Assembly: GCA_003215475.1 (NCBI GenBank)
Contig: QCKH01000007.1
Location: forward strand, 1 to 64,000
DNA: 64,000 nt
From: Prochlorococcus sp. AG-409-L21
GTDB lineage: Bacteria; Cyanobacteriota; Cyanobacteriia; PCC-6307; Cyanobiaceae
Direction of reading: 5' to 3'
Numbering within the stretch: the first letter of the stretch is position 1; each line of letters begins with the position of its first letter. The notes under the pieces were generated by a model. That model worked only from the letters and a program-made list of their open reading frames with translations. It had not been told where the DNA came from and made no database searches. Shown one piece after another: positions 39,604 through 49,662 of the stretch. A program made the position numbers and the translations under genes.

Positions 39604-40227
39604 ATGACAATTGATCATCCAATTTTTCTTCAAAGCCTACGATATATTCGTAGAAGGTTGCATTGCACAGAATTAGATGGTTTAGAAACACAAGTGCTTG
39701 AAAGATTAATCCATTCAAGTGGTGATTTTAGTATCCAAAACGACTTGAAATTTTCTCCAAATGCATGCCTTTTAGGAGTATCTGCATTACAAGCTGGTGC
39801 ACCAATTTTGACTGATACTTTTATGGCTGCTGCTGCTGTGACTCCAATGGCTTCGAAAACATTGAAAACTGCAGTACATTGTATGTTGGATTGGGCCCCT
39901 TCTAAAGATGAGAAAGGTTCTACTAGAACTGCCCTTGGTTTAGAAAAAGCATGGAATGATTTATCAAAGAAAACATCTAGACACCAATCACCATTGGTTT
40001 TATTTGGAAGTGCTCCTAAAGCTTTAGAACTTTTACTAGATCTAATTTCTGAAGGGAAAAATAAACCTAGTCTAATTATTGGTATGCCAGTAGGATTTAT
40101 TAGTGTACTTGAAAGTAAAAAACGACTTTCTAAAACAGATTTACCACAGATAAGAATAGATGGCCATCGAGGAGGAGCTGCTATGGCTTCGGCAACTGTT
40201 AATGCTTTATTAAGAGCTTCTCTTTGA
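39604..40227 (+). CDS. cobH: Precorrin-8X methylmutase CobH/CbiC
   Basis: This enzyme moves the C11 methyl group to C12 of precorrin-8X, giving hydrogenobyrinate or the cobyrinate precursor in B12 (here pseudocobalamin) synthesis. The catalytic histidine is in RLIHSSGDFSIQNDL. The substrate-pocket segments are AGAPILTDTFMAAAAV and IIGMPVGFISVLESK with the C-terminal GGAAMASATVNALL. The track starts at GTG 39601; ATG 39604 one codon later is the likely start. It is isolated from other cob genes, as is common in streamlined cyanobacterial genomes. Confidence 0.93.
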   Translation: MTIDHPIFLQSLRYIRRRLHCTELDGLETQVLERLIHSSGDFSIQNDLKFSPNACLLGVSALQAGAPILTDTFMAAAAVTPMASKTLKTAVHCMLDWAPSKDEKGSTRTALGLEKAWNDLSKKTSRHQSPLVLFGSAPKALELLLDLISEGKNKPSLIIGMPVGFISVLESKKRLSKTDLPQIRIDGHRGGAAMASATVNALLRASL

Positions 40228-40249
40228 TGGTTAAGAATTTAAATTAGTA

Positions 40250-43021
40250 TTAATTGCTATTTTTGGTTTCTAATTTTTGGAGGATTGTACGAGCTCTGCT
40301 AATTACTTTTTGAGGGACACCAGCTAAGCGAGCTGCTTCAATTCCATAACTTCTATTTGAACCGCCTGGAATCACCTGGTGGAGAAACGATAGCTCTTCT
40401 CCAGTTTCTTTTACAAGAACTTGATAATTAATCACATTTTCTAATTGCTTGGATAAATCATTTAGTTCGTGATAGTGAGTTGCAAATATTGTTCTGCTTC
40501 TGATCTTCTCTGCAAGGAATTCACTTACTGACCATGCTATAGAAAGGCCATCAAATGTAGATGTACCTCGACCAATTTCATCTAAAAGAACTAAAGACCT
40601 TTCAGTGGCTTGATTTAATATGAAAGCAGTTTCTGTCATTTCAACCATAAAAGTTGATTGGCCTGCTGCTAAATCATCTACAGCACCAACCCTTGTAAAT
40701 AATTTATCAGCAATGCTAATTGTAGCTTCTTCGGCTGGAACCCAACTCCCAATCTGTGATAATATTTGAACTAAACCAACTTGTCTTAAATAACAACTTT
40801 TGCCACTGGCGTTTGGTCCAGTTAGTATAATAAGATCGTTATCTTTACCTATTTCAATGTCATTTGGTTGAAACACTTCTTCGACTAAAATTTGTTCAAC
40901 AACGGGATGCCTGCATTTTTTAATGCTTATACTTCTTGAAGAATTTTGTTTATTATTTATAATATTTGGCGCACAATAGTTATTTGTAGCAGCTAATTGA
41001 GCTAAACCCGAAATTACATCTAGAGAAGCAATTGCTTTAGATGTTTTTCTAATAGATTGAGCAAATTTCCCTACTTCTTCTCTAAGTTTGCAAAATAATT
41101 CATACTCCCTGTTCGCGACTTTTAATTTTAAATAAAGGATTTTACCTTCTCTTTCTTTTAACTCTGGCGTGATAAATCTTTCTTCATTAGCTAAAGTTTG
41201 CCTTCTAATCCAATGTTGAGGGACATTGTTTGCTTTTGATTTTCTTACGGCTAGGAAATAGCCAAATGTTCTATGATACTGCAGCTTTAAATTGTTATTT
41301 CCACTATTTTCTCTTTCTTTTAATTCTTGACTACTTAACCATTGATTTTGATCATCAAGTTGATTTCTAAGACCATCTAATATTGGATCTACCCCATCAT
41401 AAATTAAGTTTCCTTCTGTAATATTTAGAGGAGGATTATCTATTAACTCATTTTTAATTTTATGGGCTATTTTTAATAGCTTAGGGTCTATATCTTTAAT
41501 TTCTGATAACCAGTTAGGTAGATTAATAGAAAGAGTTTTTAGATGTGATGATAAATTCGGTAATTTTTGCAAACTATCTGCGATAGCAATAAGGTCTCTT
41601 CCGCCTGCTTGTCCTGCACTTGCTCTACCAGAAAGCCTTTCAAGGTCTCCCATGGCTCTTAATAAATTGCGCAGAACTTGCCTGAGTGATCTCTTTTCTA
41701 CTAATAAACTGACAATATTTTGTCTTGCAAGAATTTCATTTGTATTTACTAGAGGGTTCTCTAACCAACGTCTTAGGCATCTGCCACCCATTGCCGTAAG
41801 GGTATGGTCAATAGCCCATAAAAGAGATCCTTGAAATTGCCCATCTCTTTGTGTTTTTGTTATTTCAAGATTTCTTCTCGTTTGTGAGTCAATTATTAAT
41901 GATTCAGTTGAGAAGTTTATTTTTGGAAACTCTAAATTAACTGGAGAAGTCCTACTGTCAGTTTTAATTGTAATTGGATTTGTTTCATATAAATATCCTA
42001 AAAGTCCTCCGGCAGCTCGCTGAGATAACTTTAATTCATTAAGACCAAGACCATCAACACTAGTTATCTTGTAATGTTTTTTTAGGATTGCTTTAGCTTC
42101 TTGAAGACTAAAGGAAGTTTTTGTTTTTTGAGTTAATTTTATATTTTTGGATTTCCATTTTTGATAGATTTTATCTTCTAATTGTTCAAAAATAATTTCT
42201 GAAGCTTCTATATTCAATAAATCTTGTTCTAGGAAATCTATGTCATTACCTTCTTTAACAATAAATTCGCCTGTACTTATATCAGCACTAGCTAAACCCC
42301 ATGTGACATCTGTATTTTCAGAATTTTTTTCAATTACAACTGCTGCTAACCAATTATTTTTTTTGGCTTGCAGCATTCCTTCTTCCAGGATTGTCCCAGG
42401 AGTAAGAATTCTTGTGATTCCTCTTTTGAGGAGCTTGCCTTCTTTATTAGCAATACTTTCTAGTTGATCACATATCGCTACTGAGTATCCTTTTTGTATA
42501 AGTGTTGAGCAGTAACGTTCTGATGCATGATGAGGTATACCTGCCATAGGTACTCTCCCAATCGTTTTGCCACCTTCTTTGCTAGTAAGAGTGAGCTCTA
42601 ATATTTGCGATAAATTGATTGCATCTTCAAAGAAGCATTCAAAAAAATCTCCAAGTCTATATAGCAAAACTCTATCTGGATTTTTAGTTTTAAGGTCTAC
42701 ATAGTGACGAAGTACAGTAGTTAGTTTGCTTTTATCAACCTGACTATGATGAGTCCATGAACGCAATTCATCATTAGAATCATTTTTCTGACTGTCTAAA
42801 GAGATTTTTAGCTTTTCTTGAGATTGTTTCCGCTTTCTAGGTCTAGTTTTTGCATCTTTGATTAGTGATTCTTCATTGACATTTGAATCTTCAAGATTAT
42901 TTGTATTTTGTAACGAGGAAGTATTAAGTAGTTTGTTTTGGGATTCAACAAACAAATTTCCCTGTAAAGGTCTGCTTTCGGCAGTCATAGATGCTTTTCT
43001 GCCATGGTGTTTAGTTCGCAT
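40250..43021 (-). CDS. mutS: DNA mismatch repair protein MutS
   Basis: MutS recognises mismatches and small loops after replication. The mismatch-binding domain has the Phe-x-Glu motif in YRLGDFFECFFEDA. The core follows, and the ABC ATPase has Walker A LTGPNASGKSCYLRQVGLVQI, the signature STFMVEMTETAFIL, Walker B LVLLDEIGRGTSTFDGLSIA and TIFATHYHEL. The 923 residues include a non-conserved charged N-terminal extension of about 90 residues (TRPRKRKQSQEKLKISLD). ATG 42988 (MTAESRPLQGN) is an alternative start. It converges on cobH across 22 bp. Confidence 0.97.
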   Translation of the reverse strand: MRTKHHGRKASMTAESRPLQGNLFVESQNKLLNTSSLQNTNNLEDSNVNEESLIKDAKTRPRKRKQSQEKLKISLDSQKNDSNDELRSWTHHSQVDKSKLTTVLRHYVDLKTKNPDRVLLYRLGDFFECFFEDAINLSQILELTLTSKEGGKTIGRVPMAGIPHHASERYCSTLIQKGYSVAICDQLESIANKEGKLLKRGITRILTPGTILEEGMLQAKKNNWLAAVVIEKNSENTDVTWGLASADISTGEFIVKEGNDIDFLEQDLLNIEASEIIFEQLEDKIYQKWKSKNIKLTQKTKTSFSLQEAKAILKKHYKITSVDGLGLNELKLSQRAAGGLLGYLYETNPITIKTDSRTSPVNLEFPKINFSTESLIIDSQTRRNLEITKTQRDGQFQGSLLWAIDHTLTAMGGRCLRRWLENPLVNTNEILARQNIVSLLVEKRSLRQVLRNLLRAMGDLERLSGRASAGQAGGRDLIAIADSLQKLPNLSSHLKTLSINLPNWLSEIKDIDPKLLKIAHKIKNELIDNPPLNITEGNLIYDGVDPILDGLRNQLDDQNQWLSSQELKERENSGNNNLKLQYHRTFGYFLAVRKSKANNVPQHWIRRQTLANEERFITPELKEREGKILYLKLKVANREYELFCKLREEVGKFAQSIRKTSKAIASLDVISGLAQLAATNNYCAPNIINNKQNSSRSISIKKCRHPVVEQILVEEVFQPNDIEIGKDNDLIILTGPNASGKSCYLRQVGLVQILSQIGSWVPAEEATISIADKLFTRVGAVDDLAAGQSTFMVEMTETAFILNQATERSLVLLDEIGRGTSTFDGLSIAWSVSEFLAEKIRSRTIFATHYHELNDLSKQLENVINYQVLVKETGEELSFLHQVIPGGSNRSYGIEAARLAGVPQKVISRARTILQKLETKNSN

Positions 43022-43150
43022 CGTAAAGCCCTTTTCATGTTTTGGATGTGAAGGCTCGCGACAACCATCGACATCTTTGTAAAAAATGTCCTTTCTCGTG
43101 TGAAAATAGTCCCATTGAAAAGAGCATTTGCTCCATCGCGCCCATTCCCC

Positions 43151-43348
43151 ATGCAGGTACTTAGTTCTGTTGCTATTAACGCCCTTCTATTTGCTTCACT
43201 CTTATTAGTTGTTGGTGTTCCAGTGCTTTATATGACTCAATCTGATCCTCAAGACCGTCGCAATGGGGAGATTAAGAAAATAGAAATAATTGGTGGGGTC
43301 TGGTTCCACCTTGTTTTATTAAACGGTTTACTTGACTTCTTTGTTTGA
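43151..43348 (+). CDS. psbZ: Photosystem II protein PsbZ
   Basis: PsbZ (Ycf9) is a small two-helix subunit at the PSII periphery that affects antenna and core interaction. From ATG 43151 the protein has 65 residues. Helix 1 is AINALLFASLLLVVGVPVLY, a polar loop carries SDPQDRRNGE, and helix 2 is GGVWFHLVLLNGLLDFFV. This matches the PsbZ pattern of LxVxVPV before the loop. The track start at GTG 43100 adds 17 basic residues that do not fit the family. It is divergent from mutS and followed by ribH. Confidence 0.9.
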   Translation: MQVLSSVAINALLFASLLLVVGVPVLYMTQSDPQDRRNGEIKKIEIIGGVWFHLVLLNGLLDFFV

Positions 43349-43404
43349 ATTTGAACACGTTGCATGCGAAAGTGGATATCAATTGGAGTTTTGGTTAGTT
43401 AGAC

Positions 43405-43881
43405 ATGGTTTCCATTGAAGGACGTTTTACCGAAGCGTCTGATTTGAAAGTAGGAGTTGTTGCAGCTCGTTTCAATGACTTAATTACTAATAAACTGCTG
43501 AGTGGTTGTCTTGACTGTCTCAGTCGTCATGGTATAGATATTTCTGAATCCAGTAGTCAATTAGATGTTGCGTGGGTTCCAGGGTCTTTTGAATTACCTT
43601 TGGTTTGCCAATCTCTAGCAAGAACTGGTCGATATCAAGTATTGATTACACTGGGTGCAGTTATTCGAGGAGATACTCCTCATTTTGATGTTGTTATTAA
43701 TGAATCTAGTAAAGGTATTGCAGCAGTCTCAAGAGAGACAGGGGTTCCAATAATTTTTGGGGTTCTAACAACCGATACTATGCAACAAGCTTTAGAAAGA
43801 GCTGGAATTAAAAGCAATCTTGGCTGGAATTATGCTTTGCAAGCTATTGAAATGGGTTCTTTAATGAAATCCTTGAATTGA
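43405..43881 (+). CDS. ribH: 6,7-dimethyl-8-ribityllumazine synthase
   Basis: RibH condenses the ribitylaminouracil and dihydroxybutanone phosphate intermediates to give lumazine, the next-to-last step to riboflavin. Conserved motifs are [31 protein letters not shown] and [22 protein letters not shown]. The C-terminal [13 protein letters not shown] matches the usual RxxNKGxEAA-type region in a divergent form. It has 158 residues. The gene follows psbZ by 56 bp, with tRNA-Gly about 90 bp downstream. Confidence 0.96.
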   Translation: MVSIEGRFTEASDLKVGVVAARFNDLITNKLLSGCLDCLSRHGIDISESSSQLDVAWVPGSFELPLVCQSLARTGRYQVLITLGAVIRGDTPHFDVVINESSKGIAAVSRETGVPIIFGVLTTDTMQQALERAGIKSNLGWNYALQAIEMGSLMKSLN

Positions 43882-43971
43882 TTATCGCGTATCAATTGGA
43901 AGTATTCATTGACCATCTCCCCATTTTTAAGGCATGCTGCTTAAAAGAACTTTATTTCTTACTTAACTAAT

Positions 43972-44043
43972 GCGGATGTAGCTCAGTGGTAGAGCATCTC
44001 CTTGCCAAGGAGAGGGTCGAGAGTTCGAATCTCTTCATCCGCT
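43972..44043 (+). tRNA. trnG: tRNA-Gly (GCC anticodon)
   Basis: The 72-base gene folds cleanly. The acceptor is GCGGATG/CATCCGC, the D arm is GCTCAGTGGTAGAGC, and the anticodon stem TCTCC/GGAGA encloses TTGCCAA with anticodon GCC. A 5-base variable loop follows, then the T arm GAGAG-TTCGAAT-CTCTT with one G-U pair. The discriminator is T, and CCA is not encoded. It reads GGC and GGU codons. The sequence downstream to 44280 is AT-rich and holds no convincing gene. Confidence 0.97.
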
Positions 44044-44280
44044 TTGAAAATCTTTGTTTTTTAAAAGATATTTGTCTTGCCTAGCTAGAGATATTAATTT
44101 TTCTGTTGAACAAATACATATTAATTTCAGTAGTAATCTTTCCAATTAAAACCACTATTTTTTAGTATTATTACTAATTAAGTCTTCCTTCAAATCTAGG
44201 CTATTATTTAATTCTATTCCTTTTAGCTTGCAAAATATCTATTCGTTTTCTCTTAGCAGGAGAGAGGCAATCATTTCTAT
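44044..44280. other. 237-bp AT-rich intergenic region, no gene seen
   Basis: This gap lies 3' of both the tRNA-Gly gene and the convergent GNAT gene, and is among the longest in the window without a gene. I find no ORF with coding character. A weak 6-bp hairpin (ATCTTT/AAAGAT) follows the tRNA, and a 5-bp TCTCT/AGAGA stem lies near the GNAT end. Either may help end transcription, but neither has a good U-run. Confidence 0.5.
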
Positions 44281-44763
44281 TTAACTTTTCTTTTTTACCT
44301 TTACTAATAAATCTTGATTTATGGGGCTTTTAAATCCAATTTGTTTGTAGAACTCTGTCCTTTTAGTTGTCATCAGATAAATTTTTTCGACAGGTTTTAC
44401 TTTGGGAGTTGATAAAAGAGCTTCGACTACCTTTCGCCCTAGCCCTTTACCTTGTAGATCATCAGCCACAACAATATCCCATAACACAGCTCGATAGATA
44501 CCATCACTTGTTGCTCTTCCGAAACCAATCATTCTATTTCCTCGCCAGAGAGTTATTACTACTGAGCTTCCTGCCAGTAACTTGCGAAGACTTTGGTAAT
44601 TGCGATTTTTTGCCCAGAATGCATGCTTTTCAAGTAAGTTTTTTAGCTGCGATAGTCCCTGGCAAGGAAAAAAACATGGTCCAAGACCCAATAATCGAAG
44701 TCCAGGTGCCCCATCAGCATGTTTTATGAGTCTTAATCGTTGCATTTTGACAGCTTTAGGCAT
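44281..44763 (-). CDS. GNAT family N-acetyltransferase
   Basis: The 160 residues hold a Gcn5-related acetyltransferase fold. The acetyl-CoA pyrophosphate loop is VVADDLQGKGLGRKVVEALL (Q/RxxGxG/A). The preceding strands are VVITLWRGNRMIGFGRATSDG and RAVLWDIVV, and the C-terminal TTKRTEFYKQIGFKSP is typical. The SDGxxxAxLWDIVV pattern resembles plastid-type GNATs that acetylate lysines or N-termini, so a protein substrate is possible but unproven. It is divergent from secA. Confidence 0.88.
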   Translation of the reverse strand: MPKAVKMQRLRLIKHADGAPGLRLLGLGPCFFPCQGLSQLKNLLEKHAFWAKNRNYQSLRKLLAGSSVVITLWRGNRMIGFGRATSDGIYRAVLWDIVVADDLQGKGLGRKVVEALLSTPKVKPVEKIYLMTTKRTEFYKQIGFKSPINQDLLVKVKKKS

Positions 44764-44882
44764 TAGCTTTGGCCATGTAATTTTTAAGAAATTTGCATAT
44801 TTCTTTTATAGCGCTTAATCGTTTTATGACGTCTTGGTGTTTTGGTCGTTAGTCTGTGTAAGTCTTTATATTTGCTGTAATT

Positions 44883-47741
44883 ATGCTCAAGCTTTTGCTG
44901 GGAGATCCAAATGCCAGGAAGCTCAAGCGTTATCAGCCTATTTTAACTGATATCAATCTGTTAGAGGAGGAGGTAGTTTCTCTTTCAGATGATGAATTGA
45001 GAGCTAAAACAGCTGATTTTAAAAATCGTTTAGATAATTCTTCAGAATCTTCACTTCAAGATTCTCTGAATGATCTTCTTCCCGAAGCTTTTGCAGTGGT
45101 TAGGGAAGCAAGTAAAAGAGTTTTGGGTATGCGTCATTTTGATGTTCAACTAATTGGTGGGATGGTTTTACATGAAGGTCAAATAGCAGAAATGAAAACT
45201 GGTGAGGGAAAAACTTTGGTTGCAACGTTGCCATGTTTCCTTAATGCCCTTACTGGCAGAGGAGTGCATGTTGTCACTGTCAATGATTATTTAGCTCGTC
45301 GCGATGCAGAATGGATGGGGCAAGTCCATAGATTTTTAGGTTTATCAGTTGGCCTAATTCAACAAGATATGAGTCCTATTGAAAGAAAAAAGAATTATCA
45401 ATGTGATATCACTTACGCTACAAATTCTGAGCTTGGTTTTGATTATTTAAGAGATAATATGGCTAGTGATATGAATGAAATTGTTCAGAGAAATTTTCAA
45501 TTTTGTATTATTGATGAAGTTGACTCTATCTTGATTGATGAAGCCAGAACACCCCTAATTATTTCTGGCCAAGTTGAAAGACCTCAAGAGAAATATCAAA
45601 AGGCTGCTCAACTTGTTTCATCATTAGAACGAGCAGCTGAAATGGGAAAAGATGGGATTGATCCCGATGGTGATTATGAAGTTGATGAAAAGCAGCGAAC
45701 ATGCACACTTACTGATGAAGGTTTCGCTAAGGCAGAGGAATTATTAAAAATAAATGATTTATTTGATCCCAAAGATCCTTGGGCTCACTATATAACTAAT
45801 GCCTTAAAGGCAAAAGAATTATTTGTTAAAGATGTTAATTATATCGTTCGCAATAATGAAGCTGTAATTGTTGATGAGTTTACGGGGCGTGTTATGCCTG
45901 GTAGGAGATGGAGTGATGGCCAACATCAGGCAATAGAAGCAAAAGAGGATTTGCCAATTCAACCTGAGACACAAACACTTGCTTCTATTACCTATCAAAA
46001 TTTCTTTCTTTTATACCCTCGTCTTGCTGGTATGACTGGTACAGCTAAAACAGAAGAAGTTGAATTCGAAAAGACCTATAAATTAGAAACGACAGTTATT
46101 CCTACTAATCGACCTCGTTCAAGACAGGACTGGGTTGATCAAGTTTTTAAAACAGAAGCTGCTAAGTGGCGTGCAGTTGCTAATGAGACTGTTGATATTC
46201 ACAAAAAAGGTAGGCCAGTTCTTGTAGGAACAACTAGTGTTGAAAAGAGTGAGGTATTAAGTTCTCTGCTTTCAGAGCAAAATGTACCTCATAATCTTTT
46301 GAACGCTAAGCCTGAGAATGTAGAACGAGAGGCTGAGATCATTGCTCAGGCAGGAAGAGCAGGAGCAGTCACTATTGCAACAAATATGGCTGGTCGTGGT
46401 ACAGATATTATTCTCGGGGGTAATAGTGATTACATGGCGAGACTTAAGGTAAGAGAAGCACTTTTGCCAAAGTTAGTTAAGCCAGAAGATGAACATAAAC
46501 CACCTGTTCCATTGCAGCGTCGTCAGGACACTTCTACTGGGTTTGGCAAAGAAGAATTAGGAAATACAAAAAGTGAAAAATCTAAAATTACTAATGATCA
46601 GAATTTAGTTAGTAACCTTTATCCTTGTACCTTGACTGAAGAAACTGAGGAAGTTCTTTTAACTTTAGAACGTGAATTAGTTAAAAAGTGGGGAGATAGA
46701 ACATTGACTTCAATAGATTTAGAAGATCGTATCTCCACTGCGGCAGAAAAAGCTCCAACAAAAGATCCCTTAATTCAATCATTAAGAAAAGCGATTTCCT
46801 TGGTTAAATCTGAATACGAAGTTGTTGTTAAACAAGAAGAAGTGCATGTACGTGAAGCTGGAGGCTTACATGTGATTGGTACAGAACGTCATGAATCTCG
46901 TCGCGTAGATAATCAATTAAGAGGAAGAGCAGGCCGTCAAGGAGACTTGGGAAGTACAAGGTTCTTTTTATCCTTGGGAGATAATTTACTTCGCATTTTT
47001 GGTGGGGACAGAGTCGCTGCTTTAATGAATGCTTTTAGAGTAGATGAAGATATGCCTATAGAGTCAGGAATGCTGACAAGGTCTTTAGAAAGTGCTCAAA
47101 AGAAAGTTGAAACTTATTATTTTGATATAAGAAAACAAGTCTTTGAATATGATGAGGTAATGAATAACCAAAGACGTGCTGTTTATACTGAACGTAGAAG
47201 AGTATTAGATGGAATTGGGTTAAAAAAACAAGTTATAGGCTATGGAGAGAGAACTATGCAGGAAATTGTTTATGCTTATGTTAATCCAGACTTGCCTTCA
47301 GAAGAATGGGACCTAAATCAACTAGTTGGGAAGGTCCAAGAGTTTGTTTATTTGCTTGATGATTTAAAACCTGAACATTTGGAAGGTTTAAATATTGATG
47401 AACTTCAGATATTTCTTCAGGAGCAATTAAGGAATGCTTATGATTTAAAGGAGGCTCAAATTGAAGAACAGAAACCAGGGCTAATGAGAGAGGCAGAAAG
47501 ATTTTTCATTCTTCAGCAAATTGATACTCTTTGGCGTGAACATTTGCAAGCGATGGATGCTTTAAGAGAATCTGTTGGTTTAAGAGGTTATGGACAAAAA
47601 GATCCCTTAATTGAATACAAGAATGAGGGTTATGATATGTTCCTTGAAATGATGACAAATATGAGAAGGAATGTTATTTATTCAATGTTTATGTTTCAAC
47701 CAGCTCCCTCATCTGACTCATCTGAAACGACTCAGAATTGA
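44883..47741 (+). CDS. secA: Preprotein translocase subunit SecA
   Basis: SecA is the ATPase motor that pushes unfolded proteins through SecYEG, in cyanobacteria at both plasma and thylakoid membranes. Walker A is [16 protein letters not shown], Walker B is [20 protein letters not shown], and NBD2 has [14 protein letters not shown] and [20 protein letters not shown]. About 125 residues (roughly 525-650) insert in NBD2, a cyanobacterial feature. The C-terminus ends [13 protein letters not shown] and lacks the CxCxSG zinc motif that binds SecB, fitting the absence of SecB in this group. It is adjacent to convergent cysE. Confidence 0.98.
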   Translation: MLKLLLGDPNARKLKRYQPILTDINLLEEEVVSLSDDELRAKTADFKNRLDNSSESSLQDSLNDLLPEAFAVVREASKRVLGMRHFDVQLIGGMVLHEGQIAEMKTGEGKTLVATLPCFLNALTGRGVHVVTVNDYLARRDAEWMGQVHRFLGLSVGLIQQDMSPIERKKNYQCDITYATNSELGFDYLRDNMASDMNEIVQRNFQFCIIDEVDSILIDEARTPLIISGQVERPQEKYQKAAQLVSSLERAAEMGKDGIDPDGDYEVDEKQRTCTLTDEGFAKAEELLKINDLFDPKDPWAHYITNALKAKELFVKDVNYIVRNNEAVIVDEFTGRVMPGRRWSDGQHQAIEAKEDLPIQPETQTLASITYQNFFLLYPRLAGMTGTAKTEEVEFEKTYKLETTVIPTNRPRSRQDWVDQVFKTEAAKWRAVANETVDIHKKGRPVLVGTTSVEKSEVLSSLLSEQNVPHNLLNAKPENVEREAEIIAQAGRAGAVTIATNMAGRGTDIILGGNSDYMARLKVREALLPKLVKPEDEHKPPVPLQRRQDTSTGFGKEELGNTKSEKSKITNDQNLVSNLYPCTLTEETEEVLLTLERELVKKWGDRTLTSIDLEDRISTAAEKAPTKDPLIQSLRKAISLVKSEYEVVVKQEEVHVREAGGLHVIGTERHESRRVDNQLRGRAGRQGDLGSTRFFLSLGDNLLRIFGGDRVAALMNAFRVDEDMPIESGMLTRSLESAQKKVETYYFDIRKQVFEYDEVMNNQRRAVYTERRRVLDGIGLKKQVIGYGERTMQEIVYAYVNPDLPSEEWDLNQLVGKVQEFVYLLDDLKPEHLEGLNIDELQIFLQEQLRNAYDLKEAQIEEQKPGLMREAERFFILQQIDTLWREHLQAMDALRESVGLRGYGQKDPLIEYKNEGYDMFLEMMTNMRRNVIYSMFMFQPAPSSDSSETTQN

Positions 47742-47742
47742 G

Positions 47743-48489
47743 TTATTCATTTTCTAAATTGTCTCCAAGAAATTCAATAATCTCTCGGTCTTTGAGATTT
47801 TGAGATTCCCCTGAGAAGATTTTGCTGGATGAATTGCCTTCGCTAATTTGTTGAAAACTGTTATTTAGGACCCTTACCTGACTTTCCAGATAGTCAATTC
47901 TCTCCATCAGATTTCTTATGATAGTAGCTTCAGCATCTGGAAGTGCTGAGTGGGCTAATGGATTAATTCTTACGCCACTTTGATGAACCACTCTTCCTGG
48001 AATGCCTACTACTGTGCTATCAGCCCCTACATCTCTTACGACAACTGATCCAGCACCAATTCTTGTATTTTCACCCACAGTTATAGCTCCTAACACTTTT
48101 GCTCCAGCTCCAATCACCACATTTTCAGATAATGTTGGATGCCTTTTCCCGTGACTTTTACCTGTTCCTCCAAGTGTTACTCCTTGATATAACAAACAAC
48201 GATTTCCTATTTCTGTTGTTTCCCCTATAACAACTCCCATTCCATGATCTATAAAAACTCCTTTGCCAATTTTTGCACCTGGATGGATTTCTATACCAGT
48301 TAAAGAACGTGTGAATTGGCTAAGAATTCTAGGTAAAAGAGGTAATCCGATTTTCCAAAGTTTATGACTGATACGATGCATTACCAAAGCTTGGAAACCT
48401 GGATAACAAAGAACTATTTCCAGAATGCCTCTAGCTGCTGGATCTCGTTCGCGGATGATTGCTAAATCTGATTGAAAGGCTTTAAGCAT
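47743..48489 (-). CDS. cysE: Serine O-acetyltransferase CysE
   Basis: CysE acetylates serine to O-acetylserine, the substrate for cysteine synthase and the control point of sulfur assimilation. The N-terminal helical part begins MLKAFQSDLAIIRERDPAAR. The left-handed beta-helix has hexapeptide repeats, with the catalytic His/Asp region FIDHGMGVVIGETTEIG and TLGGTGKSHGKRHPTL. About 65 residues of non-conserved C-terminus follow. It starts 20 bp after the GntR-type regulator on the same strand, so the two are probably one operon. Confidence 0.95.
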   Translation of the reverse strand: MLKAFQSDLAIIRERDPAARGILEIVLCYPGFQALVMHRISHKLWKIGLPLLPRILSQFTRSLTGIEIHPGAKIGKGVFIDHGMGVVIGETTEIGNRCLLYQGVTLGGTGKSHGKRHPTLSENVVIGAGAKVLGAITVGENTRIGAGSVVVRDVGADSTVVGIPGRVVHQSGVRINPLAHSALPDAEATIIRNLMERIDYLESQVRVLNNSFQQISEGNSSSKIFSGESQNLKDREIIEFLGDNLENE

Positions 48490-48509
48490 TTGCCCAAAGA
48501 AATAATGGG

Positions 48510-49496
48510 TTATTTAAGGAGACCAATTTCTTTTTGGAGTCTTTCAAGGGTAGAGTCGCTTAGATATTTCTCCGCACAATGTACTTGAGGCATACGGATT
48601 AGTTGTGACTGATTTGTTCGGAGTGACTTTTCCACTAAAGAAAGACTAGGACTATCGCATAGAACATAATTTGTTGCTCGGAGAAGAGCTAGTAAACGAT
48701 TTTCTTCGTCAGGTTTAGCAGTCATTAGTAACAGTTCATTTCCTCTCATGCTGTGTAAAATTACTTCTGCAGCTCGTAGTATTCCAGGACTAATACTTAC
48801 AATTCCTACACAACTACCTGTACGTAATTCTTTTAGCATTGCCAGTTCCTTTGCAAAATCACTTAAATCAACGGCGATTGCCCTAACCCCATGGCGTTTT
48901 GCAACTTCTTCTAATGGTTGGAGGAAATAACGACTAGTTACGACTGTGCCAATGTTGGAATTTTCTAGAACAGTTTCGAGCTCTTCCATTGGAACGACTT
49001 CGATAGGTACTTCAAGACTAGGTTCTAATTCTGCAGCAATTAACATCGATGCTCCTAAGTCTTCTTGAGGAGTACTAACTAATACTCTTGCTCCACAGCG
49101 AAGTCTCCAATCAATTTCTTGAATAAAAAGCTCTCTAATGTGTTGCAGTGTGCATCCAGCATTTAGGAGACTATCAATACTTTTTCGAACCTCTTGGTCG
49201 ATGTCACGAATTTCTTTTTTACGAAAATTATTGGTTTTGGTGGCTTCTCGTTTTTTTTGTTGATCGCGAACATAAATTCCTGATCCAGCAATTGCTTCTA
49301 CTACTCCATCTGTTTCTAATTGTCGATATACCTTGCTAATGGTGTTTCTATGCAAACCAGTTTGCATGGCCAGTTGGCGAGTGCTAGGTAGTCTTTGCCC
49401 TGGGGGGTAGTATCTCGCTGCTATAGCAAAACATATTTGATTATATAACTGTGTTGAAGCAGGGATTTCACTATCCTGCTGAATATGGAATTTCAC
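48510..49496 (-). CDS. GntR-family transcriptional regulator with unusual effector domain
   Basis: The N-terminal winged HTH is unmistakable: ASTQLYNQICFAIAARYYPPGQRLPSTRQLAMQTGLHRNTISKVYRQLETDGVV. It matches the YtrA/MocR side of the family. The remaining 240 residues are not a MocR aminotransferase. They look like an alternating alpha/beta ligand-binding fold (LGASMLIAAELEPSLEVPIEVVPMEEL, NIGTVVTSRYFLQPLEEVAKRHGVRAIAVDL). Position 20 bp upstream of cysE suggests control of cysteine synthesis, by inference only. Confidence 0.88.
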   Translation of the reverse strand: MKFHIQQDSEIPASTQLYNQICFAIAARYYPPGQRLPSTRQLAMQTGLHRNTISKVYRQLETDGVVEAIAGSGIYVRDQQKKREATKTNNFRKKEIRDIDQEVRKSIDSLLNAGCTLQHIRELFIQEIDWRLRCGARVLVSTPQEDLGASMLIAAELEPSLEVPIEVVPMEELETVLENSNIGTVVTSRYFLQPLEEVAKRHGVRAIAVDLSDFAKELAMLKELRTGSCVGIVSISPGILRAAEVILHSMRGNELLLMTAKPDEENRLLALLRATNYVLCDSPSLSLVEKSLRTNQSQLIRMPQVHCAEKYLSDSTLERLQKEIGLLK

Positions 49497-49544
49497 GCCT
49501 TTTTGCCAGGTTTCAATGTGGCCACAATAAAAATAGATACTTGG

Positions 49545-49580
49545 GTGACAATTGTTTGTTTGTCCTAAGCATATGTGACA
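49545..49580. promoter_or_regulatory. Direct repeat GTGACA upstream of the GntR-type gene
   Basis: GTGACA occurs at 49545-49550 and again at 49575-49580, 30 bases (about three helical turns) apart, in the 166-bp gap before the GntR-type gene. Equal phasing on the helix could suit cooperative binding, possibly self-regulation. Six-base direct repeats are weak evidence. Confidence 0.2.
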
Positions 49581-49662
49581 GGGCAGGAAATCTGTTCATA
49601 AAACCAAAGATTTTAATGAAAGATTATTTTTAAAGGTATAACAATTTTCTATTGCAAATTCA

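Noticed and set aside
44367-44729. 120-aa plus ORF antisense to the GNAT gene
   Set aside because: It is a shadow of the GNAT frame. The GNAT protein has clear acetyl-CoA motifs, while this ORF has none.
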